A stretch of DNA of 64,000 bases, taken from Siderastrea siderea. Lineage: Eukaryota; Cnidaria; Anthozoa; Scleractinia; Rhizangiidae. The translations under genes and the position numbers were made by a program. The stretch covers positions 38,671,186 through 38,735,185 of the forward strand of contig OZ034968.1 of NCBI GenBank assembly GCA_964030785.1, written 5' to 3'. Shown here piece after piece: positions 11,378 through 25,300 of the stretch; the first letter of the stretch is position 1, and each line of letters begins with the position of its first letter. The notes under the pieces were generated by a model that saw only the letters and a list, made by a program, of their open reading frames with translations, was not told where the DNA came from and made no database searches.

Positions 11378-11426
11378 GACTAATCGTGGAAGACCTTACG
11401 ACAGCTGCTACATCGCCCATTAAAAA

Positions 11427-11882
11427 ACACACACGCTTCATCGTTTATGAAATCATTTCATCTACTTTTACTTTTTCTTATTCCACGGCTCGTGGATTGC
11501 TAAACACAAAGTTTCTTTCTTACATTATTTGTCGTAAAGATTCGAAATAAACGAGTTATCAATTAATTGATATTTCAACATACAAAATCAAAATTAATTC
11601 TGCCTTTCATCTGGCCGTCGTTACACACCTGTCCTATATACTTATTTACATTTTCCCATTGCCATAGCAACAGAACTCCGCAAGATAAAGTACTTGCTGT
11701 TTGACAAATTTCTCCGAAAGTTGAAAACTTTAAAAAATTCAAAAACAATATCACTAATTTTACAATTACAAAAAATTCTTTTCAAAGTACAGAAAAAATG
11801 GTAAATTCTTGTCATTCTTTCGTTCATTTGTCTGGTTTTCTTTATCTTTTCCTTTTTTGTATTGTTATCATCATCATCATCA

Positions 11883-11928
<46 letters not shown>

Positions 11929-13058
11929 TATTATTATTATTTCAACAAGAAAACAAGTGTACAATTTTGACTCAACAGGACCTCATTGCAAAATCAAATT
12001 TCGGTGACGAGGCACCTCTGTGAAAATTGAAATTATCATAAAATACTTACATTTTCATTCTTACAAAGTGCTCACTTCCGATGTAAAGAAATAACTGCTA
12101 ATACTAAATAAGAGTTACATTTAGGACAGCTACTTGAATCCATTAATGGAATGTTTTAAAATTAGTTTTTGCTAGGGAAGAAGACAACTTAAGGCTGCAC
12201 AAATTTGCATTACCAACTCTTTAATTTTGCTGTGCAACGCTTGTTCTCCTTGTTAGCAGAAAGGATTTAGAATTTGGTGAGTTCTAGTTTAAGTTAAAAC
12301 CGAAATACTATTACTTAAGGTGAAGCATTGACTGTATTGTTAAGTATTTAAGACAGGACACCAGTGGGTATTTGGAATTAAGCAATTTTGGCACTTAACC
12401 CTAAGAACTGATCTTAATATCCAAACTGTTAATTTTCACACTGGGTTTAGTGGAGCCGGGGAGGGGGTGCTCCCTTAGATACACTATATAGGTATGTGCC
12501 GCCCGATAGGGTAGAGTTTTTGAGGTGCTCAGTCCTTAAATTGGGTATCCTTTTTGGTATGTTTTGGTATTATGATCCTTAGATGTTCCTTAGAAAGGGT
12601 CACTAAATTGCAGTGTCCAACCCAACGCGCAAAACGAAAAAGTTATGGTCTGTTAAAACTGTGCTACACGCCTGAATACACGTTATAAAGTTTAGCAAAG
12701 CGATTTTGAAAGGACATTTATGTTGCTGCGTTGCTGTACGTGCCCTCCTCACTTCCACGCAGCCGTCAATTATGAGTTATCCTGTTTCCCTTAAATAGGG
12801 TGCTATTTCTTGGTTTTAGGCCTTTAAAAGGGCATCAATTCTCGATTTTCTACCCTGAAATAGGGTCAGGGTTTGAGAACCTTGGCGGCACACGCCTATC
12901 CTAAATCCCCCCCCCCCCCCGGGAGTGGAGCACTTCTTGCCAATGTATCAAGTTCCACGTTTAATTCCACGTCCGACCAAACAGTTCTAACTCGACTTTT
13001 TAACTCGAACTCGAGCTGTTAACAAACTCCAAGGCAAAACACAAAAACTAGATACAGC
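11427..13058. other. Intergenic with simple and dispersed repeats
   Basis: No gene is supported. There is an ATC/ATT trinucleotide run at about 11868-11940. A diverged dispersed repeat at about 12450-12940 shows GGGGTGCTCCC, a GGTATGTGCCGCCC block and, at the far end, a run of about 15 C followed by GGGAGTGGAGCAC. Similar GTGGGAGTGGATCCCC-type sequence recurs near 38190. This stretch lies beyond the 3' end of the CAP gene and may contain its 3' UTR. Confidence 0.5.
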
Positions 13059-13397
13059 TCATAAGAATAAACCAGCAAGGAGAAATGACCCCATAAACAG
13101 CTGAAGGCTGGATACCCCTCTACCAGCAGCAGCTTTCACGTTTGGTTTTGTCATGTTAGTGGAGGTCGGTACAGTGGTATTCAGCGTTGTTTGAACATCC
13201 TTTGCCGGACACCTCGACCACGAGGGTGGAAGTCGCGCCCATTCTGGACCCAGCGTCTCCGCTTTAGGTGGGAACACGTTTCTAGCAAAGTAACCAACAT
13301 AATTGCCCCCTGGGTTGTATTTGATGGAAACAACAAGCCTCTTGTCTTTACGAATGGCCCACGCAGCTCCAATCCGTTTTGAGTTTCTCCAAACCAA
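13059..13397 (-). CDS. CAP gene exon 4 (CAP C-terminus and GPI-like tail)
   Basis: The acceptor is TTCTATATTTCAG just above 13397. The exon encodes 112 residues and a stop, from LVWRNSKR to the hydrophobic end. It contains NTT and NMT N-glycosylation sites in a Thr-rich linker. Joining it to exon 3 restores the conserved HFTQ-LVW junction exactly. Confidence 0.92.
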   Translation of the reverse strand: MVWRNSKRIGAAWAIRKDKRLVVSIKYNPGGNYVGYFARNVFPPKAETLGPEWARLPPSWSRCPAKDVQTTLNTTVPTSTNMTKPNVKAAAGRGVSSLQLFMGSFLLAGLFL

Positions 13398-16300
13398 CTG
13401 AAATATAGAAGACATGAAATGCTGCAGTCAACATAAGACTCGGGCTCCCAAAAAAATATGTTTAGACGCTTAACGAAAAGAAGAAAGCCTTCGCTTCACA
13501 TTGGAGCCGAGCCCACAGTATGTGATTGAACCTGACTGACCTAGGTAACGTGGTCTTAGGGTGATTCCATTCAACTGCATTGCGCACCCTTTCTGTGCAT
13601 CATTTTTTGCGTGATTGGCGCGTGCATGAGCGCGCACACGTTCGGAACTTGAGAGGTTTTCTATGAAAAGTGAGCTAGTCAGAGAAATGCATACAGTTGA
13701 GTACCACATATCACGATTTTAATTTTAAACTTTTTTTTTCACTTGACAGCAGTTTTTACACTTGTTTTTGATACATGATTAGCTTTTCACCTACCTGGGT
13801 AAAATGTCCTGCCGGTAGTACATAGCCTGGCTTGCTGTAATTATAATATTTTTCCTCGTTATGGAACCACCATATTGCGTCACTGCAATACTCAGGGGGT
13901 TTGTACACGGAAAGGTACAAGTTTCCAGGATTCTTTTTGCTGTGGTGAAACTTATTGTTTTCGGCCAGGTAATTGGCCCAATCTTGGGCCTCTTTTTGAA
14001 GGCTTGGAGACCACGTGACAGGAGGGACCTTTGAGAAATCAGCAAGTTGCAAATTTTATCGTTAGTACTTGGAGAAACGTGGTTAAGCCGGTATTTCATG
14101 TTACATACTGTCAAGTTTCTGCTTGAAGATACTTGAAAAAGAAACACAGAACAGCTGAATAGTACTGCATTGTCATTTGTCAGTTGAATGGTCACACTTT
14201 GACATTTAAATCATCTTTTAAATCAACCTTTGACTTGACGAGACTGAACGACCTCATTAACAAAATCAAATTTAAAAAATATACATAATTCCTACTATTT
14301 TTAGCTGCTCCACATGCCACCCCCTTTATCAATCCACGTAATTTTGAAACATATGAATGTGGGGACTTGTCTCCTTATCATGAAGCATTTTTCAAAGAGT
14401 CTACCAGACGTGCCTATCGTATAGCTACTGGACTAATGATGTGGCTCAAGAAAAAAAACGAAACGAAAAGACTAAGCAATTCGAACATGCTTTCTCTCAG
14501 GCTATAAAGAAAGTACAATTAACATATTTTTGTTTTTAAATAAACACGGGGCTTTTATTAGACTTGATACAGGTCGACTTCACGAGTTTTACAGCAGGAG
14601 GCCGCGAAGCGACGTTTTCGAAAGTCTAGGCTTATATGACCTCGAGATTTTTAGTGTTTGCAACTACCTGAACATTCAGTCTACAAACGTAGACGTAATA
14701 TGCTTTATGTAAGTCAGAACAATTGGTCTAAAGTTCTGATGTTTTCAATTACCTGATAATTCAGCCTACAATTTTCGACGTAATATGCTTTACGTAAGTA
14801 TGCATATTACGTTTGTTCTTCAGTTGTTCCAATAATCATATCAATTTCTCTATTTTATTTGCTTTCAGGGTATTTTAGGGTGTCTTTCAACCATCTGAAG
14901 AAGGTTGCAGGAGCAACCGAAACGTCCTACTATAGTTTTTTAAAGCCAGTGTCAACTTTTCAACAATTTCGATTTTTTGTCATGTTTCGCGAGAATTAAA
15001 AACCGCGATTAAACGGTTTTTAAATGTCAACTTGTTCCAGTACAAGGGCCCCACTTGCCCAATATTCTCGGGTATATGCTACGTGATTTATCGAGCCAGT
15101 AACATTCTAGAGATATATGATCCACTGCATTACCTGCATGTCAAATACAGTACAGTGCAATCCAAAACAATGCAATGCAATGAAGTACAGCACAGTACAA
15201 CACAACGTAACCCAATTCAACCCAACACAATACTCTTCAGTGCAGTACAATTCAGCACAAGATAGTGTGCCACAACCATTTGTCACTCACTCTATAACGA
15301 GAGACAGAAGGACCTGTGTACAATACACACAATGGCCATATTGTGCTCAGTTTCCTCATTAACCATTATAAGGAGTGGATGATGTTTGTAAAGGCTAAAA
15401 AGTGTCATTCTTACAAGAAAGAGACCTGGAAACTAAACTGTTGCCATGGTAATATCACAATATGCGTTCCTGTGTGTCTTTCTTCACGTGCATTACTGTG
15501 CAAACTTTTAGTTACAATGTCTCTGTCAATATTTCAAGAGATATTCTTGATTTTATGATTTGTCTCCGCACTGGAACCACTTATGACGTCAACAATTATT
15601 TCTTTTTAACTTGAATATCTCCAGAACGAGAGAGGATTTTGCAAAAAAGAAAACACCATTCTTCTTTATTTTGAAAGGCCTTTCAAGTAAGCTTAAACTC
15701 AGCTTTTACTTCATGGCACTTTAACCCTTTAAGCCACAGGATCATATAAAAATTCTCCTTACTGGTCTCTATAGATTTTATTGATTACTAATTGGGAGAA
15801 ATTGTATAAACATCAAGACAATTCATCTTTGGTGATCACTTGCTAAATTCTCATGACCTTTATGTGTTATAATACACTGATCTGATGAGGAGAAATTTGA
15901 TGCTGATCACTATTGGGGCTTAAAGGTTTAAGTGACGTATGATTACCTGATGAAGGGTGCGGAAATAGTTGTGCCAGTAAAGGCATTGCTCTTTAAACGG
16001 CATTATCCCTGCAAGTGTAAAAGGAAAGTTGTTATAAGATTTTAAAAATTGTAAAAATCCGAACATAAACAATAAGTCAGCTCACGGGCTTATTAGCCCA
16101 CATTGCTTGAGCATAGCTCCGGTTCTGTAGCATGAGGTAATTAGAAGAAAGACGTTTGAGAACCAACAGCCAGGAAAGAATAGGAAAGGTAATTTCACAC
16201 AATAAGCCCCATACGGCGGCCCTGTTCAGCTCCACTTTTGGTAGTAACTAGGAGTATCACTACAAACCACCATCCCACCCCCCAATTGGTTACCATCGAA

Positions 16301-19300
16301 GGGGCACCCCAGCATTTTTTTTGCTGGGTACCCACCTACACACCTGCTAAAATGGGATAATTTAGAGTACAGTTTCTTGTCAAAGGAAATAAAACCACAC
16401 TTTGCCGACAGGCCGAGACTAGACTTTGTCTCCAAAGAGTCCACACCTTGGACGCATACCCCACATCAAATCTGAAATTCATGATCCCAGGGGTTTTAGA
16501 CAAAAGGAATTGGAAAATTTGTTTCTGCTTTCGTGCTCTTTTCCAAGCCGCTTTCTCCCTCTTAGAAGATCAGAGCGTGTTGGTGTGGGGGCAACCTTTC
16601 AAATAGACAAGCAGTCTTTACTGTTCTCATTTACTCCCCACGTCCACCGATTTATTTTTTCTACAATTTTATAGATAGGTTGATATTAGAAAGCCGGTCT
16701 CTAAAAACAGTTATTGAAAGAAAAGACTTCAGTATTAAAATAACCACGTAAACCGTGGATACGTCACTATGATCAAACTGTTTAGGAATTTTTCGCTTTT
16801 GGGGTTGCACAGAATCTATATAATCTAGGGTCTGAAATCCGATTTTGGATTCTTATTAAAAACCACAGCCTTTCGCATTGAACAAACAATCAGCTAGGCC
16901 AATTAGGAGATAACATTACTTTAATAGAAAGCTTTTAAAACATTGTCTGAAGTCAACGAAAAGAGCTTGATTTTCTGTCAAAAAAGAGTTCCTGTGTTTT
17001 ATCCAAGATTATTCCAGTTTCGGATAATATTTACAGAAAAAACTCTAACTGGATACTATCACTTGAAACGTCACTTATGGGCTTTCTTCATCGGCATGCT
17101 CTTATTGCACAATAAAAAATTCCTACAGATTTAACACGGGTGCGTTCGATTCACCGTATATTTCGGTCTGAGAACAAAATGAAGGCGGCCTCATGAAACG
17201 AAATGTTCACGCAAACTCTTTAACATCTGCTAGGGACTGTTGACCCGCATGATGGTCAGCCTGCAAGGACTAGTATTGTAATGCGACAAAACCCCGAAAC
17301 TGTATAGTGATCAGCCTATGTATTCGTGTTTACGAATACCGTTGAGAATTGTACTTTGAAATGACGTATCGAAATCAAAGGATATTTTCATAAAATCGAA
17401 CTGTAGCAAAGTTGCGAATTGGGAATTAAACTACATACTGACTATCAGGTAATTCAGTTGTATATCCCTCAACTTCAAGGTCACGCTAGCGCTACCACAG
17501 GACGAAATGGCAGATTTAATGTCACTTAAAGGTTTCTTAAAGATAGAGTAAAGAACGGTTTTCTGTTCCTTTAAGTGTAACTTAAACACATTAAATGTTT
17601 ATTTCCTTCATCTTTAAGACATTCACTTAAAACACTTAATGAACCATTTACATGCCATTTAAGCAGTGTTCTTAAAGGGTCAGTATAGAGTTTTTTAAGA
17701 TCCTTTAAGTGACATCTTAAAGGACAGGATATAATCCTTTAAGAGGAAATGTTTCCTTAAATGTTAAGTAAATGGTAAGGAAAGTATCCTTTTCGCATAT
17801 ATAATTGAAATTATAAAGGGCCAGTAAAGAGTGTTTTAAGACCCTTTAAGTGACAACTTTAAGGACAGGATAGAATTCTTTAAGAGGCTATGTCACCTTA
17901 AATGTTAACTAAATGTTAAGGAAAGCATTCTTTAAGTATCTTTAATTTCAAATTAAAGGCAGGAAAGGAAATTATATGAACAGGAAATTCCGTTTAATCG
18001 CCTTTAAGTGACAAATTAAAGGGACAGAATACATTATTCTAGCATCATTTTCTTGTTCTTGTTTTGCAATTACTGCCAATTTTATATTAACTACACATTC
18101 GATGTAAATGAATTATCACCCCCACGTATGAGAGAAAAACAAATACATAAACAACTTTCCACTTACAAACATAAACTTTTTATTGTTTCCTTTCAAGCTA
18201 CTTAATGTTTTACAAAGGAACATAACACACTGTAAAGTGGTATAAATTCTCTACAAGTAACATTAAAATCAGAGTTCTGTAAAATATATATCATTTTAAC
18301 AATCAACAGTTACTTTTTCTCTATAAGATAAAAATTGTAATTTGAAATGGACTTTAACAAATATTCAAGATTCATAATTTCCTTAGATAAAAATTGTAAT
18401 TCGAAATGGACTTTAATAAATATTCAAGATTCAAATTTCCTTAGATAAAAATTGAAATTCAAAATGGACTTTCAAAATATTCCAGATTCAAAATTTCCTT
18501 TTAATTTATTTTTTATGTATATAAATCTGTAAACAATTTCTAATTCAGTGAAGAGGTAATGAAAAGCTTTCTTAATACTTAGTAATAATCAAATACTACA
18601 AATTTAACATTAAAATTTGAAAGTTATGCACTTGTTGACTGAGTGGGAGGACTAGATGGGACGACAGTGGCTCAAGGTCATGGCATATAAGTGCCAAATG
18701 GCACATGGCAAACAAATGCCCCAGTGAGTGCATCTGCTGTGTACAGGTAAACAGGTCACCCAAGTAAACAACAGATAGATTAGAAACAAAACTACACACA
18801 ACCTTCGAAGCTGCTTGCTTACACTCAAAACAAACAATCATTAAAAAGTTACTTCACACAGGCACAAAAAAGCCCCAGTGCATCTGCTGCGTACAGGTAA
18901 ACAGGTCACCCAAGTACACAACAGATAGATTAAAAACAAAACAATACTCACAACTTTCGCAGCTGCTCGCTTACACTCGAAACAAACAATCATTAAAAGT
19001 TACCTCCCACAGGCACATAAATGCCCCAGTGCGTCTGCTGTGTACAGGTAAACAGGTCACCCAAGTACACAACAGATAGATTAGAAACAAAACAATACAC
19101 ACAACTTTCGAAGCAGCTCGCTTACACTCAAAACAAACAATCGTTAAAAAGTTACTTCCAGTAGTGTAGCAGCTCTCGTAAGCTTGTAATTCTAGTGGTC
19201 CTCTAGTGTAGCAGCTGCTATTGTGTTTGGGGCTAGGGGTATTGTTCATATTGTTTGTTCTATTGTTTTCTCGAAGGGTAGCGAGCCATTCATGTGAGAC

Positions 19301-22300
19301 CTTGCGAGAGCTGCTACATCACCCGTTACTTCACACAGGCACATAAATGCCCCAGTGCATCTGCTGTGTACAGGTAAACAGGTCACCCAAGTACACAACA
19401 GATAGATTAGAAACAAAACAATACTCAAAACTTTCGAAGCAGCTCGCTTACACTCAAAACAAACAATCATTAAAAAGTTACTTCACACAGGCACATAAAT
19501 GCCCCAGTGCATCTGCTGTGTACAGGTAAACAGGTCACCCAGGTACACAACAGATAGATTAGAAACAAAACAATACACACAACTTTCAAAGCAGCTCGCT
19601 TACACTCAAAACAAACAATCATTAAAAAGTTACTTCACACAGGCACAAAAAAGCCCCAGTGCATCTGCTGCGTACAGGTAAACAGGTCACCCAAGTACAC
19701 AACAGATAGATTAAAAACAAAACAATACTCACAACTTTCGCAGCTGCTCGCTTACACTCGAAACAAACAATCATTAAAAGTTACCTCCCACAGGCACATA
19801 AATGCCCCAGTGCGTCTGCTGTGTACAGGTAAACAGGTCACCCAAGTACACAACAGATAGATTAGAAACAAAACAATACACACAACTTTCGAAGCAGCTC
19901 GCTTACACTCAAAACAAACAATCGTTAAAAAGTTACTTCACACAGGCACATAAATGCCCCAGTGCATCTGCTGTGTACAGGTAAACAGGTCACCCAAGTA
20001 CACAACAGATAGATTAGAAACAAAACAATACTCAAAACTTTCGAAGCAGCTCGCTTACACTCAAAACAAACAATCATTAAAAAGTTACTTCACACAGGCA
20101 CATAAATGCCCCAGTGCATCTGCTGTGTACAGGTAAACAGGTCACCCAGGTACACAACAGATAGATTAGAAACAAAACAATACACACAACTTTCAAAGCT
20201 GCTCGCTTACACACAAAACAAACAATCATTAAAAAGTTACTTCACACAGGCACATAAATGCCCCAGTGCATCTGCTGTGTACAGGTAAACAGGTTACCCA
20301 AGTACACAACAGATAGATTAGAAACAAAACAATACTCAAAACTTTCGAAGCAGCTCGCTTACACTCAAAACAAACAATCATTAAAAAGTTACTTCACACA
20401 GGCACATAAATGCCCCAGTGCATCTGCTGTGTACAGGTAAACAGGTCACCCAGGTACACAACAGATAGATTAGAAACAAAACAATACACACAACTTTCAA
20501 AGCTGCTCGCTTACACACAAAACAAACAATCATTAAAAAGTTACTTCACACAGGCACATAAATGCCCCAGTGCATCTGCTGTGTACAGGTAAACAGGTCA
20601 CCCAAGTACACAACAGATAGATTAGAAACAAAACAATACTCACAACTTTCGAAGCAGCTCGCTTACACTCAAAACAAACAATCATTAAAAAGTTACTTCA
20701 CACAGGCACATAAATGCCCCAGTGCATCTGCTGTGTACAGGTAAACAGGTCACCCAAGTACACAACAGATAGATTAGAAACAAAACAATACTCACAACCT
20801 TCGAAGCAGCTCGCTTACACTCAAAACAAACAATCATTAAAAAGTTACTTCACACAGGCACATAAATGCCCCAGTGCATCTGCTGTGTACAGGTAAACAG
20901 GTCACCCAAGTACACAACAGATAGATTAGAAACAAAACAATACTCACAACTTTCGAAGCAGCTCGCTTACACTCAAAACAAACAATCATTAAAAAGTTAC
21001 TTCACACAGGCACATAAATGCCCCAGTGCATCTGCTGTGTACAGGTAAACAGGTCACCCAAGTACACAACAGATAGATTAGAAACAAAACAATACTCACA
21101 ACTTTCGAAGCAGCTCGCTTACACTCAAAACAAACAATCATTAAAAAGTTACTTCACACAGGCACATAAATGCCCCAGTGCATCTGCTGTGTACAGGTAA
21201 ACAGGTCACCCAAGTACACAACAGATAGATTAGAAACAAAACAATACTCACAACTTTCGAAGCAGCTCGCTTACACTCAAAACAAACAATCATTAAAAAG
21301 TTACTTCACACAGGCACATAAATGCCCCAGTGCATCTGCTGTGTACAGGTAAACAGGTCACCCAAGTACACAACAGATAGATTAGAAACAAAACAATACT
21401 CACAACTTTCGAAGCAGCTCGCTTACACTCAAAACAAACGATCATTAAAAAGTTACTTCACACAGGCACATAAATGCCCCAGTGCATCTGCTGTGTACAG
21501 GTAAACAGGTCACCCAAGTACACAACAGATAGATTAGAAACAAAACAATACTCACAACTTTCAAAGCAGCTCGGTTACACTCAAAACAAACAATCATTAA
21601 AAAGTTACTTCACACAGGCACCTAAATGCCCCAGTGCATCTGCTGTGTACAGGTAAACAGGTCACCCAAGTACACAACAGACAGATTAGAAACAAAACAA
21701 TACTCACAACTTTCAAAGCTGCTCGCTTACACTCAAAACAAACAATCATTAAAAAGTTAGTTCACACAGGCACATAAATGCCCCAGTGCTGTGTACAGGT
21801 AAACAGGTCACCCAAGGATACAACTTGTATACTATTGGTAGCTTTCAAAGACATGAAAAAGGCCCCCCCCCCCCCCCCCCCTCATTACTCTCTCCACTGT
21901 CCTTTTTTCGGGAGTGTCTTGACTGCATAGTTTTTAAATTTTGTTAAATTTATATTTCCTTAAGCTCCTCGCTCTCCCAAGGAATTTCTTTGATGACAAA
22001 GACCAACTTGTCGCCTTCTTCTTCTGTCTCGTCTGAGGACGTGTAAAGCTACCATCTTTCCTTTTAAATTTGCACTCCACTTCTTTGCTTTATCCAAGGC
22101 AATAATCCTCCTGGCATTTTCTGCAGCACAAAAGTAAGAAAGGTTTTAAAAGCTGTAAAAAATCAACACTTACAATTCTGGAGGGTAAGGCTAGTGTTTC
22201 TTTGAAGTTCTTACATGATTGTGTGTTGGGACAATGTAAACAATGAAGCCCAATCCTGGAGACACAGAGTGGCTCAGTCACCAGTACACCTGCAAATAAG

Positions 22301-25300
22301 GAAACCTTGTCATTATGGAAAGATTACAGTCTTGTTTTTGCCTTTGTCTGCAAACAATAAGCACTAAGATCTTATATTGTAAACTGAGCCTTTGTAATAA
22401 GCTGAAGTGCATCTTCAATCAAAACTAATAATTTCAAAGCTGAATCCAATATTTAATTAGTGTAAATGTTCTCACAACATGCACACTTGTACCATTCCTG
22501 GTGAAAATCGTATACAGGACTGGACTGTTTTAGTTCTTTCCCTGGTTCTTAAATGACAATACACCTTATGAACACCTGCTATGGACACTAATTACACTTA
22601 TTGTATCTTTTAATTACAGTAGCTCATGACACATATATCACCATGCTCTATGGACACCTGCTGGTGAGGACAACAGACACTTTTCTCTGACCAAAGTGAA
22701 AATTTAAGTTTTCTCTTATATCAACCATCCATAGCAGTAGAACAAAATTAAAGTGAATTATTTTCATATTTAAAATAAGAAAAAAAAAACTGTTGCTTTT
22801 GACTGACATTTTCTCTTGAGGTTCAGACAAACAGACTGAATATTGTTCAATCCCATCAAGTGACATTAAAATTTTTATGGCAACATTGTCACCTTGACCA
22901 GTCTGTTGTACATACTAACAGAGCATGCTGATATATATGCGTGAGCTACTGGATTGGTGGGGACAGAAGAATTGCAATATTATTACTGTCTGTTATGAGT
23001 GTCCATATAAAGAAAGTGTCTGTCCCACAATTTCTTTAGTAGCAGATGGTAACTGCCCGTTCATCAGTTTTCAATTCAATAAAAAATATGTACATGTATA
23101 CAGAATTACATGCAACACATAAATATTGGAGACTAAAGTGCAAGGGATAACAATGATCTTTACCTCTCTCCAAAGGAATCACCAGTAGCATCTTGTTTTC
23201 TCTGCAAAGTGAGAAACATATTTTTACCAAATATGGGGTAACACTAAATGTCTAAATTTAAAAACTTAAAGTAGTCCAGAGTTCACTGAGTGTGTCAGCT
23301 GATTTTCATCAATTAAGCCCAGCCTTGATTTCTACCACTCACTCGGGTAAGGCTTTCCTCCCCGAGAAAAAGGGTGGTATCTCTTGATAACATAACATTA
23401 ATTACATGCACAGAACACCAAAATCATTTCACACATTATGTTACATTTGTAATTCTGCTCTTCAGTAATCACTGAATTTCTAACTCTCTGATTGGCAATT
23501 GCACACCCACTAACTGTATCTGCAAATAACTCTGCATCCCCGGGATCGGTAAATGAATTGACCAATGAAGCCGTTATCACATACAAGTCATGTAACTATA
23601 TGTACATGTATTTATCAACAGCTACCAAACAATCAATTTTAAAAATGCAGTCAAGGGGTTCTGACTGATTATTTGATGGCTGTCAATATGCCTTCTGTAA
23701 AATAATTAATAGCTAGTACACATGAATGATTGTTTACAAGAGATTTAGTCAGGCTATTTTAATAGAAGCCAGTGGCCTTGTACAAATTCATTGGCTGATT
23801 CTCTTGCAAACAGCTACCACTCATACTTGTTGTCATTCAGAGGAAAGGGAGCAGCTTTATACTCATCGCCAGGTAAAATTCCCGGATGGAGCTATTAGAC
23901 GGGTTTTACATAAACTTTCATTTTCTGACTCAAGCACCACACCGCATTCTCTGTGTTTATGGAAACAGTTGAATATAATTATAACTGATGTATGGGGCTG
24001 TGTGGATTTTACCCATAAATGGCGGTAGTCTGCTTAAATGCACAGTAAAACAGGCCAAAGGTCAGTCAAAATAACGAATCTTATACTCACCGATCGCGAT
24101 ATGTTGGAGGGACGTGACATTGCGATGCAGAAGGTACGGAAGATAGTCAAGATGTGTGTTTCTTCCTCGTGTCTCTCGATGAATTTTAGCTCCACTCGAA
24201 GTTTCGGATCCTCAGTGAACAGAACGTCTGCATTCTCCACCGTAAGCTCCCAAAGAAACGTTGGCGAACTTAACACTTCGCTGTTTGAAAATTCGATTTA
24301 ATGCGCGCGCGCATTAAGTCTATGCAACGTATTTTGGCGCTCAAAATACTAACTGCACCGGGAGTGGGAGGGGAAAATTGTTCATCCCATCACCGTACTA
24401 TTATCAGGACTCGCCTTCCAAAAATGTTTATTGTTACAGCTTTTTTTTCAATAAAAAACTATCAGGATATGTTTTTACTATGAAAGAGTGTGCAAATTAA
24501 GTCATTAAATAGCCATAACTGGCTTAACCGGTCGACTAATGTCCCACCCCTAGACAGTCGATTCGCATGTCGACAGTACAACCAGTCAGCGGATGCAATT
24601 TAGCGCGCCAAATGCGCCAACCGGCAGGCAAAGAAATCGCCAGAGAATCTTCAAAGAATGGATGTGGACGATTTTCACGAGAAAAACAAAACAAATTGGC
24701 GTTGTTAAGCATGGCGAGATTAAACACAGGAAATACGATGAACGGGATGAAGCGGAGGCGTCGAGAACAAAACAAGGCAAACCGAAAGCACTGCACTGCA
24801 ATTTGTTTATCATTATTAGTTTTGAAAGTGGTGGTTGTTGAGTTTTTATCAATCTATCTGTCTTGTCTTTGGGTGACATTCAGTTGTCTCTTTTAGCTGA
24901 TATTGCATGCGGCTTGTAATGTTGACAGCCTTGCCCTAGGACACCTTCTTAGATCATTTTGTTGCCACGCAAACAAAGTACACCACGCGACTAAAACTGA
25001 GTGAATTGAAAAGGAAAAGATATGTTTCTTTTAAATGGGATTTAAGTGATGTCACTTAAACATTGTCTTTTATTTCCTTGCCTTTAAGTGGAAACTTAAA
25101 GGATTATTAAATGGATTTACAAGGGAAAATAATAACATGTTTCTTTAAGGAATTTAAGTGCCGGCTCTTAATTCTGGTAAGACATTTACCTAGCTTTAAT
25201 GTCCAAAGTAAAGCTAATTAATGGTTTTGATCGATTTAAAATAACTTTACTGGAAGACTTAAATACACAGTTTTTCAAGTAAGGTGGTGAACTAAATTTA

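Larger units (their letters stand above)
4998..11418. mobile_element. hAT-like MITE split by a BEL retrotransposon
   Basis: The two outer pieces (4998-5114 and 11382-11418) together make a short element of about 154 bp. Its ends read CGGTAGTGTAGCACCTCTC on the left and, reverse-complemented on the right, GGGCGATGTAGCAGCTGTC. It is flanked by the 8-bp direct repeat ATTAAAAA at 4990-4997 and 11419-11426. An 8-bp duplication is typical of hAT elements. A sister copy of 165 bp lies intact at 19159-19323, which confirms how the split copy should be read. Confidence 0.85.
14029..15946 (-). other. CAP intron 2: repeats and retroelement debris
   Basis: The intron holds a two-copy direct repeat of roughly 100 bp (about 14650-14800, shared motif GACGTAATATGCTTTA), a hammerhead-like or Penelope-type motif at 14895-14926, a degenerate five-base tandem repeat at about 15140-15260, and a dispersed repeat at about 15725-15925 resembling sequence at about 35210-35300. 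No further exon is needed between exons 2 and 3, because their phases and the protein join cleanly. Confidence 0.55.

Noticed and set aside
11798..12007. Open frame made mostly of isoleucine
   Set aside because: It is a translation of the ATC/ATT microsatellite. The same applies to 38108-38329.
19347..21656. A series of 60-codon open frames, one per 152-bp unit, with near-identical products
   Set aside because: The unit length is not divisible by three, each frame ends inside the next unit, and the sequence is plainly satellite. The frames are a by-product of repetition.
18620..21825. CRISPR-like array
   Set aside because: There are no unique spacers between short repeats; whole 152-bp units are repeated. 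The genome is eukaryotic.
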